NCBI GenBank assembly: GCA_001443525.1 | Contig: LKPX01000002.1 | Location: 1-64,000, forward strand | Source: Desulfobacteraceae bacterium RAAP-1 | GTDB lineage: Bacteria > Desulfobacterota > Desulfobacteria > Desulfobacterales > Desulfatirhabdiaceae | Direction of reading: 5' to 3' | DNA: 64,000 nucleotides | Translations under genes and position numbers: made by a program | Shown: one piece after another, positions 35,534 to 44,422 of the stretch | Layout: each line of letters opens with the position of its first letter | Position numbering within the stretch: position 1 is the first letter of the stretch | The notes under the pieces: generated by a model | What the model was told of the DNA's origin: nothing | What the model saw: the letters and a program-made list of their open reading frames with translations, nothing else | Databases searched by the model: none

Positions 35534-36436
35534 TCAGGCAATGGCCGCCGTACAGTTTCTTCCGGAGCTTTTGGCGCTGTAAAGCGCTTCATCCGCCCGA
35601 TTCAGAAGTGTTTCTTCAGAATCTTCCTTTCGCAATTCTGCAACGCCGAGACTGATCGTGACCTTGATATCATGTCCCTGACACGGCGTTTCCAGCGCTT
35701 CTACCTGCCGGCGAAATCGTTCGGCAAGACGGTGAGCCGCCGTCAGACCGGTATGGGGCAACAGGCAGCAGAACTCTTCTCCTCCGTAACGCGCCAAATA
35801 ATCCGTTTTCCTGAGAATAGACGCGATGCTGGCAGTAACAGACTTCAGCACGGAATCGCCACACTGGTGGCCATAGCTGTCGTTGACTTTTTTAAAAAAA
35901 TCGATGTCAAACATGATCAGACTCAGCTTCGCATCATAGCGCTCATGCCGTTGACATTCTTCGATGAGCCGCGTCTGAAGGAATCTCCGGTTGTATATAC
36001 CGGTCAACCCATCCTTCATGTTCATCTCGACAAGTTTCTGTTCATAGGATGCAAGTTCGGTAACATCCTGGACAATCAGGAAAATGCCGTTAACGGCATT
36101 AAAATCGTTTCGCAATGGCCCCAACGTGCAGTTCTGCTGCATGTGTTCGAACATGGATTTAAAAGCGCCATCCGGCCTGAAAGGAAAGAGAAAATGGTGC
36201 AGCTTCTGAGAGAAGAAAGAGAAATTGCCGAAAGCGAGTACCATTTTGCAGCTTCGGAGAAAGCGCGGAGTCTTGAGTTCCGGAAAAAAATCCAGCAAAA
36301 AAGCACCGGTAATACGCTCAGCGTCTATGCCGCTGTGCCGCGCCATCCATTGATTCCAGTGTTTGACTTTAAGCTCACTGTCGAGAATAACGAGACCAAA
36401 ATTGACAATTTCAAATATCTGAGAAATTTCATTCAT
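35534..36436 (-). CDS. Diguanylate cyclase with N-terminal PAS domain
   Basis: The 300-residue soluble protein has a PAS-like domain (about 1-128, with FGLVILDSELKVKHWNQW) followed by a GGDEF domain. The active site is GGEEF at 218-222, and an inhibitory RxxD site (R209-D212) sits five residues before it, so c-di-GMP feedback is expected. It makes c-di-GMP from two GTP. It overlaps the CheC-like gene by eight bases, which in turn overlaps a CheY-like gene, suggesting a coupled signalling trio. Confidence 0.92.
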   Translation of the reverse strand: MNEISQIFEIVNFGLVILDSELKVKHWNQWMARHSGIDAERITGAFLLDFFPELKTPRFLRSCKMVLAFGNFSFFSQKLHHFLFPFRPDGAFKSMFEHMQQNCTLGPLRNDFNAVNGIFLIVQDVTELASYEQKLVEMNMKDGLTGIYNRRFLQTRLIEECQRHERYDAKLSLIMFDIDFFKKVNDSYGHQCGDSVLKSVTASIASILRKTDYLARYGGEEFCCLLPHTGLTAAHRLAERFRRQVEALETPCQGHDIKVTISLGVAELRKEDSEETLLNRADEALYSAKSSGRNCTAAIA

Positions 36437-37058
36437 ACTGTTTCATGAAATCCGCCAGAGCGGTTTTCAACCATACAACCGACTTGTGACTGGTAATCAG
36501 AAACAAAAATCCGTGAACATTGCGCTCATTGAAACAAAAAACCGTCTTCAGAATAATGGCAGAATTGGCAGGATCAAACAGGGTCTTGGACATCGTGATA
36601 TCAGGATGATCTTCCACAATGACCTTTGGCGGAGAATATGTAACCACATCCTTCAAGAGTTCGGCGACTTTTCCGACACATGCACCGATCAGGATATTTC
36701 CTACTTCCATGAGAGTTTCTTTTTCCAGGATATCGCTGTACTGGAATTCGGCAGCCGGTGAGTCATCAAGCAGCGAAACGAGTTCCCTTCCGGACCCCGC
36801 GGGAAAAATGAGCAGCGCAGTCCCCTTGAAATCCCCCCAGAAATTCTGTTCGACGATGCTGATATTACCGAATTCGCTGAATTCAGTTTGAATATAGCCG
36901 GGAAGATCCACGGCTTCGATCATCCGGATGTAAGGAACGCTGAGAACCACAAAAATATTGATGATCTCGGCAAGTTCGGCGGCGGCCTGGCCGAAAGCGA
37001 TATTCATGATTTCCTGGAGAATGTCCTGTTCGTCTTCCGAAATTTGCGTATCGTTCAT
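36429..37058 (-). CDS. CheC-like phosphatase of receiver domains
   Basis: The 209-residue protein shows the two CheC/CheX catalytic helices: E16-x-x-N19 (LQEIMNIAFGQAA) and E118-x-x-N121 (LMEVGNILIGA). CheC proteins dephosphorylate CheY~P. It is sandwiched by overlap between a CheY-like receiver protein upstream and a diguanylate cyclase downstream, so it probably resets that receiver. No other chemotaxis gene is nearby, which argues for a dedicated signalling module rather than the main flagellar system. Confidence 0.88.
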   Translation of the reverse strand: MNDTQISEDEQDILQEIMNIAFGQAAAELAEIINIFVVLSVPYIRMIEAVDLPGYIQTEFSEFGNISIVEQNFWGDFKGTALLIFPAGSGRELVSLLDDSPAAEFQYSDILEKETLMEVGNILIGACVGKVAELLKDVVTYSPPKVIVEDHPDITMSKTLFDPANSAIILKTVFCFNERNVHGFLFLITSHKSVVWLKTALADFMKQYE

Positions 37059-37435
37059 GATGTTTTCCGGAGCACTGCTTCAGCCTGAGACAGAACGTCC
37101 TGAATTCTCTCGCGCGTAGGAGGCTTCTTGACGACAAGAAAGGCCCCTGCATCCAAAGCCCTGTTGATGGATTTGATCTGAATATCGGCCGTCAGAACGA
37201 TCACTATCGCGGGTTTATCGTATTTTAAAATTTCGGTAAGGGCGGTGATACCATCCATGACCGGCATGGTCAGATCCATAAACGTCACATCCGGCCGGTG
37301 TTTTTTATAGGATTCAATACCGGCAAGACCGTCCCCGGCTTCGACAAACTGACATTCCCTGTCTTTAGGAATACAGCTTTTCAGCATCTTCCGTGAAACC
37401 GGCGAATCGTCAACAATCAGTATTTTGTGTATCAT
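37055..37435 (-). CDS. CheY-like single-domain response regulator
   Basis: This 126-residue protein is a bare receiver domain: acidic pair DD (9-10), phosphoacceptor D54 (VTFMDLTMP), the switch Thr in VLTADIQ and Lys in VVKKPP. It has no output domain, so it must act by binding a partner. Its stop overlaps the start of the CheC-like gene by four bases. Its kinase is not in the window. Confidence 0.93.
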   Translation of the reverse strand: MIHKILIVDDSPVSRKMLKSCIPKDRECQFVEAGDGLAGIESYKKHRPDVTFMDLTMPVMDGITALTEILKYDKPAIVIVLTADIQIKSINRALDAGAFLVVKKPPTRERIQDVLSQAEAVLRKTS

Positions 37436-37768
37436 TTCAGAAAAACACCCTTTGCGGCTTCACATACGATCCAACATTCTGCCGGTGATTCCGTACATGG
37501 ATGAGACAGCCTTAAAACTTTTTTTATACCCAATATCAGATAACCACCGTTTCCGTCAATGCAGTTGTTGCGGCATTGCTCTTCAGCGGATTGGCATATT
37601 TCTGCCATTATTATCTTTTATCCCTTTGTTTTCTGTGTTATTGATCGAAAGGTTTGAATTGAGCGTTGCACACGCATTTACTCTATATTTATCGTTTACT
37701 CTCCGTCCGTTTTCAATCTGCAATGTTGATATTGATTTTGGGGAATGAATATCTTTCGGAGGAACAGC
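37436..37768. other. Gene-free divergent region between the CheY-like and DUF748 genes
   Basis: About 330 bases separate these divergent genes and must hold promoters for both. No convincing promoter consensus, operator or RNA is recognised. Confidence 0.5.
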
Positions 37769-40700
37769 ATGATGCACCCAACTATTCGCCGGGTCTTGCG
37801 CCATCCATATTTTCTGATATTGCTGGCAGCGCTGCTGCTATACAGTCTGATGGGCTTTATCATCGTTCCCGGAATCATTCGATGGTATGCGCCTTCGTTT
37901 GCCAGAAACCGGCTGCATCTTCAGATGGATGTAGGGTCTCTCCGAATCAACCCGTTTTTATTGACCGTTGACATTCGGAACGTTCGGATCCGGGAAGCCG
38001 GCGGAACGCCGCTGATCGAGTTTTCCCGGTTTTACGCCGACGCCGAAACCAGCAGTCTTCGCCACTGGACGCTGACATTTCGCGAGATCCGCCTTGAAAG
38101 CCCTACCCTGCATGTACTGATTCATTCGGATGGCAGCACGAACTTGTCTCAATTGAGCGGTCCGTCTGCGGAGCCGTCGCATTCTCCCGAAACAACGCCG
38201 TTTCGCATGATATTTCAACAGGCCGCTGTGGAAGGCGGGACGGTTCTGCTGACAGATCAGCGTCAACACACGCCTGCCGAGCTGACACTCCGGAACATAA
38301 CCGTCCATCTTGCCGACGTATCCACCCTTCCCAACCGCACCGGCGCATGTTCTCTGGAAGCCGCCACATCCGCAAACGAAACGCTCCGGTGTGACGGGCG
38401 TATATCGCTGGCCCCTGTCTCATTTACCGGCAAGCTGGCTGTCGGTTCCCTCCAAATAAACACCTTGTGGGCTTTCATCCGCGACAGCCTGGCGCTGACA
38501 CCTCCAGAGGGCAAACTGGATGCGGCCACCGACTGCCATATGGATAATAGTAACATGAGCTTCGATAATTTCCGGCTGGGAGTGTCCGGTCTCTCCCTGA
38601 AGCTGGCCGGAGCGGACAAGCCTCTGTTTCAGGTAGGAACCATTGCCGCAGGACCGGCACTCATCGACATAACACAACGCCGGATTCATGTGCAGCAGTT
38701 GGGACTGGAAAACGGCGCTCTTCATATCGAAACAGACTCCGCCGGCCGTCTGAATCTGACCCAGATGGCTGCTAATGGCCGTAAGGCCCCTGAGTCTTCC
38801 GCCAAAATCTCCGGAAAACCATCACCTCCCACGGACACGATTCATAAAAGTGAAAATTCCCCGCCCTGGGCTATTATCGCTGACGGCGTTGATATCCGGA
38901 ATATTGCCGTCGATGTCTCTGACGCCAGCAAGCTCAAGCCTGTCCATGCCCAAATTGCCAGTCTGGGAATTCATTTCAGAGCAGATATCACGGCGGGTGG
39001 GTACAAATCCCGGACGGTGCTGCATGAATTATCCACCCGTCTGGACCGTGTCAGTATCGGAAACATGGCATCCGCCAAACCGCTTTTCAGCACCCGTCAG
39101 ATATCCCTGGATGGAGGCGAGGCAGATGTGAGTGCTCATTCCGTCAGCATTTCCCAGATCGCGCTGAATGATGGCGATGTCAATTTTTCTTTAGATCGGC
39201 AGGGCCGCAACAACTGGCAGCAATTCCTGACGCCAGGCAAATCCGTGAAACATCCGTCTGCGCCGCATCAGGAGAAACCCGGCAAACCCTGGACGTATCG
39301 CATTCAAACGCTGAAGCTGAACAAATTTCGATCTGACTTTTCGGATCTATCAGTAAAACCCGGAAATCCGGTTGTGAACATTCAGGATTGTTACGCCAGC
39401 CTCAGTCCGATCGACGGCAAATCTCCCATCGGGGTGGACCTGACCTTTCGTCTAAAGCAGGGCGGCGCCATAAAGATTCGCGGCAAGGTCAAAACCGCCG
39501 GACATCCGGAAATTGCAGCGGATATCATGGCACATACGGTATCCTTGACGCCTTTGCAGCCATACATGGAACCCTATGTGGCGCTGAAGCTGAAGTCCGC
39601 ACTGGCTTCCCTGAAAGGAGCATTTCATTACGGAAGCCGGACTGCAGGCGCTCAAATTGTTTATGCCGGCAGCGCCAGTCTGGATCACCTGCGGCTGACC
39701 GAACCGGGCCTTGCGAAAACCTTTCTGGGCTGGGATGGACTCCATATTCCTCAAATGAAACTGACGCTGCATCCTGACAGGCTGGATATCCGGAATATTC
39801 AGTTAATTAAACCTGTCGGGGAAGTCATCATCGCTAAAAACCGCACGGTCAATCTGACGGAAGTACTCAAAAAGCAACCCAAACCCCATGCAGTCACCCA
39901 TCCGTCTCATTCCGGCGCAAAATCCAGAGACAGCGCCTTTCCGATTCGCATTGGAACGGTTCATATCGAAAGGGGCGATGTGGGATTTGCGGATTTAAGC
40001 CTGATACCGCAGTTCATGACACAAATCACGAATTTGAGGGGAAACATCAGCGGGTTTTCTTCAACCGGAGAAAATCCCTCCCGGATTCGACTGGAAGGCG
40101 ACGTCGATCAATATGGAATGGTCAATATCGACGGCAGCATTGCCATGCTGAATCCCGCGAAATCAACGGACATCACCATGATTTTCCGGAATGTGGAAAT
40201 GACAAAGCTGACACCCTATTCCGGAAAATTCGCGGGCCGTCGCATTACCTCCGGAAAACTCTCGATGGATTTGAAATACCACATCGAGGATAACAAAATG
40301 ATCGGCAACAATCAGATTATTGTGGACAACCTGACGCTCGGAGAACATCTGGACAGTCCGGACGCTGTTCATTTGCCGCTGGATCTGGCCATTGCGCTGC
40401 TGCGGGATTCCAATGGACGAATTGACATTGGTCTTCCGGTCAGTGGTGATTTAAACGATCCGCAATTCAGCTATGGCCATCTGATATGGAAAGCGCTTGT
40501 CAATGTGCTGACTAAAATTGTGACGTCACCGTTTCGCGCGCTCGGCGCATTGTTCGGCGGAGAAAGCCAGCACATGGATGCGGTCGTGTTTGATCCCGGA
40601 AAATCGGATTTGCTGCCCCCGGAAAGAGAAAAATTACACACCTTGTCGGAAATGTTAAAAAAACGTCCTCAACTGCAACTTGTCATACAGGGCAGATACA

Positions 40701-41152
40701 GCCTCGATGCAGACGGCAAGGCGATCAAGGCGATAGAGGTACGTCAGTCTATCTCCCAAAACGCCGGTAAAAAGTGGACGCCTGAAGAAGACATGGGTAT
40801 TCCGGATTTCTCAGATGCCCGTAACCGGCAATCTCTTGAAAAGATGTTTAAAGATCAGTATGGTGCTGCAGCACTGAAAACACTGAAGCAGTCCGCGACA
40901 GAGAAAAACGCCGGAAACAAATCCGGGAAAAATCCGTCGCTGGCGGAAATGCTTTATGAAAAGCTGGTGGAAGGAACGCCTCTGCCGCCGGAAAAGCTGA
41001 TTGACCTGGCGGACCGCCGCTCCCGTGAAATTGCCGGAGAACTGGAAAAAGCCGACGGCATCCCGCCGGCCAGGCTTAATATCCGCCCCTCAGAGGCACA
41101 GACGGAAAAAGGCGCACCTTCCGTGAAATTTTCTCTGGGCGCGATGCCTTAA
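37769..41152 (+). CDS. DUF748/AsmA-like giant envelope protein
   Basis: About 1127 residues with one N-terminal membrane anchor (about residues 8-30) and a very long periplasmic part rich in beta-strands. It contains repeated AsmA/DUF748 segments such as VGSLRINPFLLTVDIRNVRI and the C-terminal VVFDPGKSDLLPPEREKLHTL, typical of DUF748 proteins. AsmA-like proteins are now thought to bridge inner and outer membranes and move phospholipid; DUF748 members are presumed to act likewise. The ATG at 37769 (or 37772) follows GGAGGA; an earlier in-frame ATG at 37745 lacks such a site. Monocistronic. Confidence 0.85.
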   Translation: MMHPTIRRVLRHPYFLILLAALLLYSLMGFIIVPGIIRWYAPSFARNRLHLQMDVGSLRINPFLLTVDIRNVRIREAGGTPLIEFSRFYADAETSSLRHWTLTFREIRLESPTLHVLIHSDGSTNLSQLSGPSAEPSHSPETTPFRMIFQQAAVEGGTVLLTDQRQHTPAELTLRNITVHLADVSTLPNRTGACSLEAATSANETLRCDGRISLAPVSFTGKLAVGSLQINTLWAFIRDSLALTPPEGKLDAATDCHMDNSNMSFDNFRLGVSGLSLKLAGADKPLFQVGTIAAGPALIDITQRRIHVQQLGLENGALHIETDSAGRLNLTQMAANGRKAPESSAKISGKPSPPTDTIHKSENSPPWAIIADGVDIRNIAVDVSDASKLKPVHAQIASLGIHFRADITAGGYKSRTVLHELSTRLDRVSIGNMASAKPLFSTRQISLDGGEADVSAHSVSISQIALNDGDVNFSLDRQGRNNWQQFLTPGKSVKHPSAPHQEKPGKPWTYRIQTLKLNKFRSDFSDLSVKPGNPVVNIQDCYASLSPIDGKSPIGVDLTFRLKQGGAIKIRGKVKTAGHPEIAADIMAHTVSLTPLQPYMEPYVALKLKSALASLKGAFHYGSRTAGAQIVYAGSASLDHLRLTEPGLAKTFLGWDGLHIPQMKLTLHPDRLDIRNIQLIKPVGEVIIAKNRTVNLTEVLKKQPKPHAVTHPSHSGAKSRDSAFPIRIGTVHIERGDVGFADLSLIPQFMTQITNLRGNISGFSSTGENPSRIRLEGDVDQYGMVNIDGSIAMLNPAKSTDITMIFRNVEMTKLTPYSGKFAGRRITSGKLSMDLKYHIEDNKMIGNNQIIVDNLTLGEHLDSPDAVHLPLDLAIALLRDSNGRIDIGLPVSGDLNDPQFSYGHLIWKALVNVLTKIVTSPFRALGALFGGESQHMDAVVFDPGKSDLLPPEREKLHTLSEMLKKRPQLQLVIQGRYSLDADGKAIKAIEVRQSISQNAGKKWTPEEDMGIPDFSDARNRQSLEKMFKDQYGAAALKTLKQSATEKNAGNKSGKNPSLAEMLYEKLVEGTPLPPEKLIDLADRRSREIAGELEKADGIPPARLNIRPSEAQTEKGAPSVKFSLGAMP

Positions 41153-41220
41153 AATGAGAGGAACGTCCACCGCAGAACTGAATTGAACAGCATGCGTGGA
41201 TTTAAGATATCAATCTGCTG

Positions 41221-41240
41221 CTGATAAGCTTTCTTATCAG
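41221..41240 (+). other. Perfect 8-bp hairpin after the DUF748 gene
   Basis: CTGATAAG-CTTT-CTTATCAG forms a perfect stem-loop 69 bases after the DUF748 stop, followed by TCTTACACT. It is AT-rich and lacks a strong T-run, so termination is possible but weakly supported. Confidence 0.35.
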
Positions 41241-41241
41241 T

Positions 41242-41265
41242 CTTACACTCAGGCTTACACTCAGG
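41242..41265 (+). repeat. Tandem direct repeat (2 x 12 bases) before the thioesterase gene
   Basis: CTTACACTCAGG occurs twice head to tail, ending 10 bases before the ATG. The AGG of the second copy may supply the ribosome-binding site. Confidence 0.6.
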
Positions 41266-41275
41266 ATGTCATGGT

Positions 41276-41698
41276 ATGTCTATCGGAATCGAAAAAGATC
41301 GTTTTGCTGAGAAAGACTTATTTGCCCGGCACGTGGGCATTGAACTGACAGAGATGTCGCCGGGACACGCTGCCGGCCGTTTGAAAATTCAACGTTTTCA
41401 TCTCAACGGGTTGGGGTTGACGCAAGGTGGCGTTGTCTTTACATTGGCGGACCTGGTATTTGCTGCGGCCTCGAATGCAGGGGGACCGCCGGCAGTAGCC
41501 ATCAACTCCAGCATCTCTATCGTCAAGGCTACTACAGAAGGGGCTGTGCTGACGGCTGTCGCCACAGAGACGTCCCGCAACGCCAAACTGGCCACCTATA
41601 CCGTGCATATTACCGACGATGCAAAGGATATGGTGGCCATCTTTCAGGGGATGGTATATATCAAGAAAGACAGGAAGCCGCAGCCGCCGGCTGTTTAA
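41276..41698 (+). CDS. PaaI-type hotdog thioesterase
   Basis: The 140-residue protein fits the hotdog fold: HVGIELTEMSPGHAAGRLKI at the start and the conserved helix region HLNGLGLTQGGVVFTLADLVFAAA, where the G-G-x-x-x-x-L-A-D pattern and the Asp belong to the PaaI active site. Such enzymes hydrolyse acyl-CoA, often aryl-acyl-CoA. Its stop codon overlaps the stop of the convergent acyl-CoA ligase-like gene by four bases. Confidence 0.9.
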   Translation: MSIGIEKDRFAEKDLFARHVGIELTEMSPGHAAGRLKIQRFHLNGLGLTQGGVVFTLADLVFAAASNAGGPPAVAINSSISIVKATTEGAVLTAVATETSRNAKLATYTVHITDDAKDMVAIFQGMVYIKKDRKPQPPAV

Positions 41699-43197
41699 CC
41701 ATACAGCGCCTTAACCTTGATCCGATCGATGGCGCCGGAAGACGTTCGGGGCAATTCCTCGACAAATGTCACATAACCCGGTTTTTTATACCGGGCGATC
41801 CGTGACGCCACAAACTCCTTGAGCGCTTCGGCGCTGAGACTGCTTCCTGCCTTCAGAACACAAACCGCCTTGACGCCTTCTCCGAATTTGGGATCCGGAA
41901 CACCGATGACAGACACCGCCGATACATCCGGGTGTTCCAGGATAACACTTTCAACCTCTGCGGGATAAACATTCTCGCCACCGGGTTTGATCAGTTCTTT
42001 TTCCGGTTTTCTACCGGCAAACCACAGATAACCGTCTGCGTCCGTTCTGCCCAGATCGCCGGTATGATGCCAGCCGTTACGGAAAATTTTTCGGGTGTAG
42101 TCTTTCTGCCCCCAGAATCCCTGAAACACCAGCGGCCCCTGCACCACGATTTCACCGGTTTCACCGGGAGCGACAGACAAATCCTGATCATTGACAATTC
42201 TCATCTTGATAAACAGACCCGGTTTACCTGCGGATCCTGGTTTTTCCAGCGCCGGAGAGAATGTCACCAATCCTGATGTTTCGGTTTGGCCGTACAGTAT
42301 CCAGAAAACGCTTTGGGTTTTGGCTTCAAAAGCCCGGATGGTATTGGGCTGATCAATTCCCAGAATCATGCGCAAACTGGAAACATCGTATGCATGATGA
42401 TCCATTTCTGTCTGGAGATTGGACAAAATAGGCGGAAAAGAACCGATCACAGAAATATGCTCTTTTTCCACCCATTCCAGTGCTTTTTGTGCATCGAAAC
42501 GATTCATGATAACGTTTTTGCCCCCTGCGTGCATTACGGAAAACGCCAGATTGAGACCGGTGATATGAAACAGGGGCAGCATGTTGAGGTGGGCATCCTG
42601 AGCGGTAATTCCCATTGTCGCCATGGTTTGAAGGTTTGCGATAGTGATATTGGCATGGGTCAGCACAGCACCGCGGGACTTACCCTCTACCGCTGCCGTA
42701 TAGATGATGCAGAAAGGATCATCCGAAGCGGTGTCTGAGGCAATGCAGGGAACGCTTTCCTGCATCAGGGCCTGGATGGAAACGCCCGTTTCGCTGCTGT
42801 CTTCAAAACTGAAAAGGCGGCCGGTGAATCCGGTTGTCTGAACAAGCTGTTTGACAAGCGGCTCGTGAGTCTGATCAAAGCACAGCGCCTTGGGCGCGGC
42901 ATCTGTCAGGATATGCTGAATTTCTTCGGCGGACAATCTCCAGTTGATGGCGGTGATAATCGCGCCACGCGCCGCCGCAGCACCGAAGAGCCGGAAAAAG
43001 TGATGGCAGTTGTACGCGATAATACCAATCCGGTCTCCTTTGCCGATGCCCTGCCGCTTCAGCCCGTCAGCCAGGCTGTTTACCTGTTGCAGCAGGTCCG
43101 AGAAGGTAATCCGCTGGCCGTTACACACCAGTGCCGTATGATTGCCGCGGATCTCGGCGTTTCGTTTAAAAATGTCATAAACTGTGTAAGATCGCAT
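41695..43197 (-). CDS. AMP-dependent acyl-CoA ligase-like protein with altered motifs
   Basis: From the ATG at 43197 (AGGAG seven bases upstream) this 500-residue protein has the ANL superfamily layout: YGQTETSG (A5), HTGDLGRTDADGYLWFAGR (A7-A8) and KELIKPGGENVYPAEVE. Two catalytic motifs are unusual. The A3 phosphate loop, normally YTSGTTGxPKG, reads YTAAVEGKSRG (166-176). At the C-terminus, where G-K carries the adenylation lysine, the sequence is S-G-A489-I-D-R. Activity as an acyl-CoA ligase may be reduced or restricted to the thioesterification half; this is an inference. The convergent neighbour is a thioesterase. Confidence 0.85.
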   Translation of the reverse strand: MRSYTVYDIFKRNAEIRGNHTALVCNGQRITFSDLLQQVNSLADGLKRQGIGKGDRIGIIAYNCHHFFRLFGAAAARGAIITAINWRLSAEEIQHILTDAAPKALCFDQTHEPLVKQLVQTTGFTGRLFSFEDSSETGVSIQALMQESVPCIASDTASDDPFCIIYTAAVEGKSRGAVLTHANITIANLQTMATMGITAQDAHLNMLPLFHITGLNLAFSVMHAGGKNVIMNRFDAQKALEWVEKEHISVIGSFPPILSNLQTEMDHHAYDVSSLRMILGIDQPNTIRAFEAKTQSVFWILYGQTETSGLVTFSPALEKPGSAGKPGLFIKMRIVNDQDLSVAPGETGEIVVQGPLVFQGFWGQKDYTRKIFRNGWHHTGDLGRTDADGYLWFAGRKPEKELIKPGGENVYPAEVESVILEHPDVSAVSVIGVPDPKFGEGVKAVCVLKAGSSLSAEALKEFVASRIARYKKPGYVTFVEELPRTSSGAIDRIKVKALYG

Positions 43198-43322
43198 AAA
43201 AGGCTCCTGATAAATTGGGTGAACGGGAATGGTTTTCCCAAGTTGGGGCTTGACATGATGGTGCTGAACCATTAATGGATAATTAAGCGGGGGAAGCAAT
43301 GCCCGCAATTTTTCAACAATAA

Positions 43323-43340
43323 TGATGGCTTCGTAAAAGG
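43323..43340 (+). repeat. Short remnant of the dispersed repeat
   Basis: TGATGGCTTCGTAAAAGG matches the inner arm TGACGGCTTCGTAAAAAG of the repeat family. It overlaps the ribosome-binding region of the next gene. Confidence 0.35.
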
Positions 43341-43346
43341 AACCAT

Positions 43347-43547
43347 ATGACCATGAGCACACTGGATGAACATATTCTTAAAACCGCAAAGGAAATTGTT
43401 GTCAAATTCATTGAGACCGGACGTATTTCTCCCGGTGGATTCTCTGAATATTTCAAGTCCATCTATACCACTATTGACGAGACTGTAAAAGAAGCAACCG
43501 AAAAAAAATACAAAGAAGCGGAATCCGACGATGACAGAATTTCCTGA
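43347..43547 (+). CDS. Small conserved-looking hypothetical protein
   Basis: The 66-residue protein is helical and charged (ILKTAKEIVVKFIETGRISPGGF ... IYTTIDETVKEATEKKY). No domain is recognised with confidence; the first 40 residues slightly recall MucR/Ros-type N-termini, without the zinc finger. The AAGGAACC site precedes the ATG. Its 3' end overlaps the following zinc-ribbon gene by 17 bases in another frame, so the two are probably translated together. Confidence 0.7.
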   Translation: MTMSTLDEHILKTAKEIVVKFIETGRISPGGFSEYFKSIYTTIDETVKEATEKKYKEAESDDDRIS

Positions 43548-43881
43548 AAATATTCATAACTGTGCGGCCGATGAAGATATGGACTGGGAAAACCGGAAAC
43601 TGTGCAGCGATGACAGCTGCATCGGTACTGTCGGAGCAGATGGCTGTTGCCGGTTGTGCGGGCGGGTGTGTACGGATATCCCGGAAGATGATTTCGGGCG
43701 GCGACCTTCAGATACTCCAGAAGTGGAATTCATCTCGACAGATACGGTAGATACCCAGCAATCCACCGATCCGGGCTCAAGCTGGGAAAACCGGCGACTG
43801 TGCAGCGACGACAGTTGTATCGGCACGATCGGAGCGGATGGTCACTGCAATGTCTGCGGTCTGTCTGCACCGGACTGTTGA
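43531..43881 (+). CDS. Tandem zinc-ribbon protein
   Basis: This 116-residue acidic protein contains two near-identical units: W19-E-N-R-K-L-C25-x4-C30-x9-C40-x2-C43 and W85-E-N-R-R-L-C91-x4-C96-x9-C106-x2-C109, each with the core SDDSCIGT and GADG. Each looks like a small treble-clef or ribbon zinc site. An acidic, disordered linker joins them. No enzyme domain is present, so a binding or adaptor role is likely. It overlaps the preceding small gene and is followed by a 245-base gap. Confidence 0.75.
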   Translation: MTEFPENIHNCAADEDMDWENRKLCSDDSCIGTVGADGCCRLCGRVCTDIPEDDFGRRPSDTPEVEFISTDTVDTQQSTDPGSSWENRRLCSDDSCIGTIGADGHCNVCGLSAPDC

Positions 43882-44126
43882 AGATGTGCTTTAAGCCGTC
43901 GTAAACTGCGTTTTTTATAAACGCTGGTATTATTTTTTCGAGTTTATCGCTATCAGCGATATTAATTTAATATTCATGTGGTTATATTATTTATCACTTG
44001 AATATTATGAATCAGACGGATATTTTGATTGCACTCTTTCAGGTTTTGATATAAGGATTCAGACGGAGAATGTGGAGAAGTGTAATATTTTTATTTTGTT
44101 AATGATTCAGCAAAGGAGGAAAAATC

Positions 44127-44339
44127 ATGAAGAAAATGGCGATGATTATGGTGTTAGGCTTGTTTTTGGCTGGGTGTGGGGCTGCTGTAAAAGAATCCGG
44201 TTATTATGACCACAGTTCTCACTATAAAAGCTGGAGCCATTTGGCTTTCAGTTGGTTCGGCTATAACCATGTCACTGAAGAAGCTGCTGATGCGTCTGCT
44301 GCTCAAAAATGGTGGGGTATTTCTTACGCCAGACATTGA
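44127..44339 (+). CDS. Small lipoprotein
   Basis: This 70-residue protein has a lipoprotein signal with lipobox LAG-C17. The short mature part is rich in His, Trp, Tyr and Ser (YYDHSSHYKSWSHLAF). An excellent AAAGGAGG lies upstream of the ATG and a clear terminator follows, so this is a real single-gene transcript. Function is unknown. Confidence 0.8.
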   Translation: MKKMAMIMVLGLFLAGCGAAVKESGYYDHSSHYKSWSHLAFSWFGYNHVTEEAADASAAQKWWGISYARH

Positions 44340-44377
44340 TTTTTTCATCTGATGTGATGCGTTGTCCCATACATCCG

Positions 44378-44411
44378 GGGTTGCCTGAAAATATTCGGGC
44401 AGCCCTTTTTT
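44378..44411 (+). terminator. Intrinsic terminator after the small lipoprotein gene
   Basis: A 12-bp stem (GGGTTGCCTGAA pairing with TTCGGGCAGCCC through two G-T pairs), AATA loop, then TTTTTT. Confidence 0.92.
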
Positions 44412-44422
44412 AATGTCGAAGC

